The position numbers and the translations under genes were made by a program. A stretch of 64,000 bases of DNA from Inia geoffrensis (lineage: Eukaryota > Chordata > Mammalia > Artiodactyla > Iniidae), in NCBI GenBank assembly GCA_036417435.1, contig CM070900.1:116075815-116139814 (forward strand), read 5' to 3'. Every line of letters starts with the position of its first letter. Within the stretch, counting starts at the first letter, position 1. Below the pieces are notes generated by a model. That model was not told the origin of the DNA. It was given only the letters and a program-made list of their open reading frames with translations, and made no database searches. Shown one piece after another: positions 57,762-64,000 of this stretch.

Positions 57762-60393
57762 TAGAATCAGAAATGAAAAAGGAGAAGTAACTGACACTTC
57801 AGAAACATAAAGCATCATGAGAGATTGCTACAAGCAACAATATGCCAATAAAAATGGACAACCTGGAAGAAATGGACAAATTCTTAGAAAAGCACAACCT
57901 TCTGACACAGAAGTAAGAAGAAACAGAAAATATATAAAGAGACCAATCACAAGCACTGAAATTGAAACTGTGATTAAAAATCTTCCAACAAACAGAAGCC
58001 CAGCACCAGATGGCTTCACAGGCGAATTCTATCAAACATTTAGCGAAGAGCTAACACCTACCCTTCTCAGACTCTTCCAAAATATAGCAGAGGGAGGAAC
58101 ACTCCCAAACTCATTCTACGAGGCCACCATCACCCTGACACCAAAACCAGTCAAAGATGTCACAAAGAAAGAAAACTACAGGCTAATATCACTGATGAAC
58201 ATAGATGCAAAAATCCTCAAGAAAATTCTAGCAAACAGAATCTAACAACACATTAAAAGGATCATACACCATGATCAAGTAGGATTTGTCCCAGGAATGC
58301 AAGGATTCTTCAATATACACAAATCAATCAATGTGATAAACTATCTTAAAAACTGAAGGAGAAAAACCATGTGATCATCTAAGTAGATGCAGTAAAAGCT
58401 TTTAACAAAATTCAACACCCGTTTTTGATAAAAACCCTGCAGAAAGTAGGCATAGAGGGAACTTACCTCAACATAATAAAGGCCATATATGACAAACCCA
58501 CAGCCAACATCGTTCTCAATGGTGAAAAACTGAAACCATTTTCTCTAAGATCAGGAGCAAGACAAGTTTGCCCACTCTCACCACTATTAATCAACATAGT
58601 TTTGGAAGTTTTAGCCACAGCAATCAGAGAAGAAAAAGAAATAAAAGGAATCCAAATCAGAAAAGAAGAAGTAAAACTGTCACTGTTTGCAGATTACATG
58701 ATACTATACATAGAGAATCCTAAAGATGCTCCCAGAAAACTAATAGAGCTAATCAATGAATCTGATAGAGTAGTAGGATACAAAATTAATGCACAGAAAT
58801 CTCTTGCACTCCTATACACTAATGATGAAAAATCTGAAAGAGAAATTGAGAAACATTCCCATTTACCACTGCAACAAAAAGAATAAAATATCTAGGAATA
58901 AACCTACCTAAGGAGAAAAAAGACCTGTATGTAGACAATTATAAGAGAATGATGAAAGAAATTAAAGATGATACAAATAGATGGAGAGATATACCATGTT
59001 CTTGGATTGGAAGAATCAACATTGTGAAAATGACTATACTACCCAAAGCAATGTACAGATTCCAGGCAGTCCCTTTGAAACTACCAATGGCATTTTTCAC
59101 CAAACTAGAAGAAAAAATTTCAAAATTTGTATGGAAACACAAAAGATCCCGAATAGTCAAAGCAATCTTGAGAAAGAAAAATGGAGCTGGAGGAATCAGG
59201 CTCCCTGGCTTCAGACTATACTACAAAGCTACAGTAATCAAGACAGTATGGTACTGGCACAAAAACAGAAATATAGATCAATGGAACAGGATCGAGAGCC
59301 CAGAGATAAACCCATGGACATATGGTCACCTTATCTTTTATAAAGCAAGAATATACAATGGAGAAAAGACAGCCTCTTCAATAAGTGGTGCTGGGAAAAC
59401 TGGACAGCGACATGTAAAAAATGAAATTAGAACACTCCCTAACACCATACACAAAAGTAAACTCAAAATGGATTAAAGACCTAAATGTAAGGCCAGACAC
59501 TATCAAACTCTTAAAGGAAAACATAGGCAGAACACTTCTGACATAAATCACAGCAAGATCGTTTTTGACCCACCTCGTAGAGAAATGAAAACAAAAACCA
59601 AAATAAACAAATGGGACCTAATGAAACTTAAAAGCTTTTGCACAGCAAAGGAAACCATAAACAAGACAAAAACACAACTCTCCAATAGGGAGAAAATACT
59701 TGCAAATGAAGCTACTGACAAAGGATTAATCTCCAAAATATACAAACTTCTCAGGCAGCTCAATATCAAAAAACAAACAACCCAATCCAAAAATAGGCAG
59801 AAGACCTAAATAGACATTTCTCCAAAGAAGATATACAGATTGCCAACAAACACATGAAAGGATGCTCAACATCACTATTCATTAGAGAAATGCAAATCAA
59901 AACTACAATGACGTATCACCTCACACTGGTCAGAATGGCCATCACGAAAAATGTACGAACAATAAATGCTGGAGAGGGTGTGGAGAAAAGGGAAACCTCT
60001 TGCACTGCTGGTGGGAATGTACATTGATACAACCACTATGGAGAACAGTAGGGAAGTTCCTTAAAAACTACAAATAGAACTACCACATGACCCGGCAATT
60101 CCACTACTGGGCATATAGTAGTGGGAAAACCATAACTCAAAATTGTCATGTACCACATTGTTCACTGCAGCTCTGTTTACAATAGCCAGGACGTGGAAGC
60201 AACCTAAGTGTCCATTAACAGATGAATGGATAAAGAAGTTGTGGCCCATATATATAATGGAATATTATTCAGCCATAAAAAGAAACGAATTGAGTTATTT
60301 GTAGTGAGGTGGATGGACCTAGAGACTGTCATACAGAATGAAGTAAGTCAGAAAAACAAATACTGTATGCTAACACATATATATGGAATGAAG
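57762..60393 (+). pseudogene. L1-F ORF2 fragment (mutated reverse transcriptase)
   Basis: The 5' truncation removed the endonuclease. Open pieces are 57817-58245 (142 codons, '[20 protein letters not shown]'), 58425-58886 (153 codons), 58949-59476 (175 codons, '[20 protein letters not shown]'), 59585-59809, and the C-terminal part to about 60393. The catalytic FADD reads FADY in the 58425-58886 piece, so a catalytic aspartate is replaced. The Cys-rich motif near 59969-60023 is preserved in sequence. Stops and shifts separate the pieces. Confidence 0.92.
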
Positions 60394-60770
60394 AGAAAAA
60401 AAAAAAAGGTTCTAAAGAACCTAGGCATAGGACAGGAATAACGATGTAGACGCAGAGAAGACTTGAGGACATAGGGATGGGAAAGGGCAAGCTGGGACGA
60501 AGTAAGAGGGTGGCATGTACATATATACACTACCAGATGTAAAATAGATAGCTAGTGGGAAGCAGCTGCATAGCACAGAGAGATCAGCTCAGTGCTTTGT
60601 GACCACCTAGAGGGGTGGGATAGGGAGAGTGGGAGGGAGGGAGACTCAAGAGGGAAGAGATATGGGGATATATGTATATGTATAGCTGATTCACTTTGTT
60701 ATAAAGCAGAAACTAACACACCATTGTAAAGCAATTATACTTCAATAAAGATGTTAAAAAAAAAAAAAAA
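57762..60770 (+). mobile_element. L1-F: 5'-truncated sense L1 joined to the L1-E tail
   Basis: It starts inside ORF2 at 'tagaatcagaaatgaaaaag' (counterpart in L1-E near 54767), runs through the rest of ORF2 to about 60393, a 3'UTR of the same type as L1-E, and an A run to 60770. No host DNA lies between the L1-E A tail and its first base, which fits insertion into that A tail. The 3.0 kb copy is similar to L1-E 54767-57752 but has many private differences, so it is not a recent copy of it. Confidence 0.9.
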
Positions 60771-60773
60771 GAG

Positions 60774-61344
60774 TTAATGACCAAGAACACTGGAAATGGG
60801 GGAAACTTCCACCCTCAAACTCAAAAAACAAATTTTGAATTCTATTTAATCCTTAGTAGACTAGACTAATACTGTTGTCATTTAATTGGCTGTGTGATAC
60901 AGGCAGGGGATAGGGGCTAGTTTGGGTGTAAAGACTGACACTTTCTCAAAAAAAATGCTTGTTAACACTTTTTGTTAAAAAGCCCATTTCCCCTTTTAGG
61001 CAGTGAGGCCCTTGAAGGCCACACTAAGTTCTTCTCTGTATTTACTATCACGTATGGCCCATCGTAGGCACTGAAAATTTTCTTAATAATAAATTCTCTT
61101 TTAATAATAACAATAAATTAAGTTGTCAGTTAGTAGAACAGTATTCACACAAAGCATTCTTTAGTCCTTAAATATGCACTCTCTGGGATTGTGATGAGTT
61201 TTGTTGCCATGAGAACATTTTGCCAATTCAAATTCTGTGAAGAAAATAATCTAAAGATGTCATATCCAAATATCAAATAGATCAGCTCAGAATCAATTAA
61301 TAAGCTTTATATTGCATAGATAAATAATTTTAAAAATTTGTGTC
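60774..61344. other. Unique noncoding DNA with a possible L2 fragment
   Basis: The segment 61000-61110 ('gaggcccttgaaggccacac', 'tcttctctgtatttact', 'catcgtaggcactgaaaa') resembles an L2-class 3' end in sense orientation. The rest is unremarkable AT-rich sequence. Confidence 0.45.
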
Positions 61345-61755
61345 TGATTTTTAAATATTTATTTTTATTGAAGTTTAGTTGATGTACAATATTATCTGTG
61401 TTATAGGTCTGCAACATAGTGATTCATAATTGTTAAAGGTTATATTCCATTAATAGTTACTATAAAATATTGGCTATATTTCCTGTGTTATAGAATACAT
61501 CCTTGTAGTTTTTTTTTTCATCGTTGTAGTTTTTTTATTTTATACATAATAGTTTGTATCTCTTAATCCCCTACTCCTATCTGTCCCTCCCTCCTTAGCT
61601 CCCCCTACTATTAACCAATAATTTGTTCTCTATATCTGTGACTCTGTTTCTTTTTTGTTATATACACTAGTTTTATTTTTTAGATTCTACGTATATGTGA
61701 GATCATACAGTATTTATCTCTTTCTGTCTGACTTAGTTCACTTAGCATTCCTGAT
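61345..61755 (-). mobile_element. Old L1M 3' end, antisense
   Basis: The plus strand shows the complement of an L1M 3'UTR: 'tttattgaagtttagttgat', 'ttataggtctgcaacatagt', 'tatttcctgtgttatagaat', 'ttctctatatctgtgactct' and the ORF2 end ('atatgtgagatcatacagta', 'tctgtctgacttagttca'). It is strongly 5'-truncated, with no target duplication that I can see. Confidence 0.78.
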
Positions 61756-61824
61756 TTCCTCTTTCTCAGCTTATTATTTCAATTTGGTAGAGTGTCTTCT
61801 GATACTTTCTTAAGAATGGTGCAT
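61756..61824. other. Short junction sequence
   Basis: About 70 bases between an antisense L1M tail and a sense L1M 5'UTR. Nothing is recognised. Confidence 0.5.
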
Positions 61825-63135
61825 GGGAAACAGAAGAACACAAGATGGCAGAGTAGAAAGACCCTGAGCTCATAGGCACACCAAAATCACAACTATTGGC
61901 AGAACTGCCAGTGATAAAAAAGAACAGAATCTACCAGAAAAGATCTTCTATAACTAAAGACATAAAGAAGGGACCGCAATGAAATGGGTAGAAGCAGCGG
62001 ACTCGTGATATAATCAAGTCCCATGCCCCCAGGTGGGCAACCCACAAACGAGAATAATTACATCGCAGAGGTTCTCCCAAAGAAGTGAGAGTTCTGAGCC
62101 CCATCATGAGCTCCCCAGACTGGAAGTCTGCACCAGGAAAACAAGCCTCCAGATCACTAGGCTTTGAAGGCCAGAGGGACTTACTTTCAGAAGTCCCTGA
62201 GGGCTGTGGGAAAGAGAGACTCCACTCCTAAAGGATGCACACAAAATCTCACACACTCCAGGACCCAGGGCAGGAGGAGTAATTTGATAGGGGCCTGGGT
62301 CAGACCTAATTCCTGGTCTTGGAGAGCCTCCCATAGAGGCAGGAGGCAACTGCAGCTCATCCTGGAGACATAGATACTGGTGGCAGCCATTCTTAAAAGC
62401 TCCTTCTACCATGTGGACATCAATGCTGGCAAGCACCATTGTAGGATCCTCCTTGTAGCTTATTAGCCCCAGGACCTGGCCCTGCCCTGGCTCAACAGCC
62501 TGTAGGCGCCAGTGCTGGGACACCTTAGGCCTAGCAACTAACTGGGCAGGGACATAGCCCCATCCATTAGCTGGCTGCCTGAAGACCCCCTGAGCCTACA
62601 GCCACTTCTAGACATAGCCCTGCCCACTCCACCCACCAGTAGGCAGGCACCAGTCCCAGAATCCCCTGGACCCTGGCCCTGCCCTCCAGGAAGCAGACAA
62701 CAGAGGCAAGAAAACCACAATCCTGCAGCCTGCAGACCCAGCTTGCCCACCAACAGGTCAGGCCCAGCCCCGAACCAGTTGGGCCCTGGCCCTGCCAATT
62801 AGCAGGCCAATACAAGCTTTGGAAATGCCCAATCCTATACCCAACTCTGTCAGGAGCCATCCCCCCGTCACTAGTGATCCAACACCAGTTCTGGGACCCC
62901 TGGATTCTGTAATCAGACTCCAGGACCCAGCTCTGCCCATCAGTTGGCCAGCACTAAATCCAGGGTCTGGCTTCACCCACCAGTGGGTAGGCAATAGCCC
63001 CTGGAGTTTTCTGGACCCTGACTCTCCCCACCAGTGAGGCAGTACTAGCCCTGGGGCCTCCTGGGGTCAGCCACCTCGTGACCTGGTCCCGCCAACCAGT
63101 GGCCAGTAGCCTCTGCATGAGGCAGGGCCTAGATT
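61825..63135 (+). mobile_element. L1M 5'UTR fragment, sense, with tandem repeats
   Basis: It starts near 'acacaagatggcagagtaga' (AAGATGGC, the YY1-type motif) and continues 'aaagaccctgagctcatagg', 'ggcagaactgccagtgataa' and 'agaaaagatcttctataact', typical of an old L1M leader. From about 62500 it becomes a series of degenerate CCA- and CTG-rich units. No ORF1 or ORF2 follows: sequence after 63135 is unrelated. A leader without its coding part is the reverse of the usual 5' truncation. The open frames at 62104-62994 come from this GC-rich leader. Confidence 0.65.
62500..63120 (+). repeat. Degenerate tandem repeat, about 55-70 base units
   Basis: Roughly eight or nine imperfect units built around a 'cccaccagt-ggcaggcac' word, an 'agtcccagaatccc' word, and a 'ctggaccctggccctgcc' word. 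Examples start near 62630, 62930, 62980 and 63035. Unit length and count are estimates by eye. Confidence 0.6.
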
Positions 63136-64000
63136 CCTCATTTTATATTTATCATCTCATGACTGGTTATTCTAATATCATTTATAATCATTATCCAGGT
63201 ATATGAAGCTGTTCTCTTAGAATGTACTTTCTAGCTATTTCAAAGTATTTTGCCCATATCGTTCTGTGGAACACTGATTCAAGGAGATATTAACAGATGT
63301 ACTGTTTGAGGACATAAGTTTTAGAAGCACGTAAATTCTGATCTCCAGAAGATTCACAATGCACATCAATATATGAAGGCTCCAAGACGTCCTATGTGAG
63401 AAGATGATTTTTAACACACAGATCTCCAAACAGCTCATCACAAAATATGGTCTTTGTGACAAGTTAATAACCCTTGGAACAGTGGTTCCTGAGGGCAACA
63501 GTTGAAGAGATTTCTTCGAAAGAGCTGTCTTCTTTAGGAAGACATGGAACCAAATACAGTGGAATTATGATAGGCCTTGGAGTCAGAGGTCATTGGTTCA
63601 AACCAGTTATGACTGGGAAGGTTCTTTAACCTCTCTGAAGATTATAAAGACTGTCTCACACGTATAAGGTGCTCCACAAATACTGGTTTTATTTTTCTTA
63701 CTTTGTAATCCCCTCCCATATTCTGAGGATGGACCAAGTACTAGACTATGGGCCCAGCTGGGGTTGACCATTCCTTAAACAAGTGGTGCGCCTCGCTGGT
63801 AGCACCTGTGCTTCTGGGGAGCCCAGTGGGGTAGAGTGATACTGAGACTAGGCAGAAGATAAGTGGGGAAATGGTTATTCCACCCACACATTCTCACATG
63901 TTGTAGAATGCAGCTGCTGATTATTCTCTCAAGAGAAGGCTATTTAGTAGCGTGCATACCAATGAAAATAAGCTCTCGTGTCTTGTTTGGCACACGTGTC
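63136..64000. other. Unique noncoding DNA at the window end
   Basis: Apart from a MIR at 63565-63690 I recognise nothing. No gene signature is visible; the 87-codon minus-strand frame at 63235-63498 has no known motif. Confidence 0.5.
63565..63690 (+). repeat. MIR SINE, sense
   Basis: The order 'ggccttggagtcagaggtca', 'ggttcaaacc', 'ttctttaacctctctgaaga' and 'aaggtgctccacaaatactg' is that of MIR with internal shortening. It is ancient and has no visible target duplications. Confidence 0.65.

Noticed and set aside
54767..60757. L1-E 3' half and L1-F as a recent tandem duplication
   Set aside because: The two 3 kb segments differ at many places, including small indels and different active-site changes, and L1-F has its own A tail. 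Separate insertion is simpler, though an old duplication is not fully excluded.
62104..62998. Minus-strand frames of 67-139 codons rich in Gly, Leu and Trp
   Set aside because: They follow the tandem GC-rich units of an L1M leader, read antisense. The repetition explains their length.

Overview
This is a stretch of mammalian nuclear DNA, almost certainly from a whale or dolphin. Four young SINE copies (27081-27288, 38876-39058, 39113-39328, 42418-42632) have the CHR-type tRNA-derived sequence typical of cetaceans. The L1 3' ends are of cetartiodactyl type, and ancient mammalian repeats (MIR, MER5A, MaLR LTRs) lie between them. I found no functional protein-coding gene, no exon I could recognise, and no RNA gene. 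Nothing bacterial or viral-replicative is present. By my estimate about 60 percent of the window is L1.

Layout. 1-7900 is mostly unique noncoding DNA with an antisense MIR, two oppositely oriented MaLR-type LTRs (5545-6411) and a possible further LTR. 7894-12410 holds an old SINE, an old antisense L1 (L1-A, 8294-11425) with a younger L1 tail inside it, and two diverged copies of one LTR-like repeat on either side. 13123-18247 is a 5.1 kb sense L1 (L1-B) with a perfect 12-bp target duplication. 18990-20742 has a hAT element, MER5A and L1M tails. 20752-26530 is a very old antisense L1 (L1-G) split by an LTR that is itself split by an MLT1-type LTR. 27585-36328 is a full-length old sense L1 (L1-C) carrying two later L1 insertions. 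36338-42408 is mainly unique DNA with MIRs and a compound SINE insertion. 42700-43890 is an L1M/ME fragment.

44771-60770 is the most structured part: a full-length sense L1 (L1-E) whose 5'UTR was split by a full-length antisense L1 (L1-D, 46379-52075), and whose poly(A) tail appears to have received a third, 5'-truncated L1 (L1-F). 61345-63135 contains an antisense L1M tail and a sense L1M 5'UTR with degenerate tandem repeats. The end is unique DNA with one MIR.

Every L1 ORF is broken by stops, frameshifts or deletions, so none should retrotranspose on its own. The value of the window is as a layered record of insertions whose order can be read from nesting and target-site duplications. I did not find a convincing undescribed biological system. 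The most unusual items are the compound CHR-SINE insertion with a 54-bp spacer and the large inverted L1 pair. L1-A to L1-G are my own labels; family and subfamily names come from recognition and were not checked by a repeat search.
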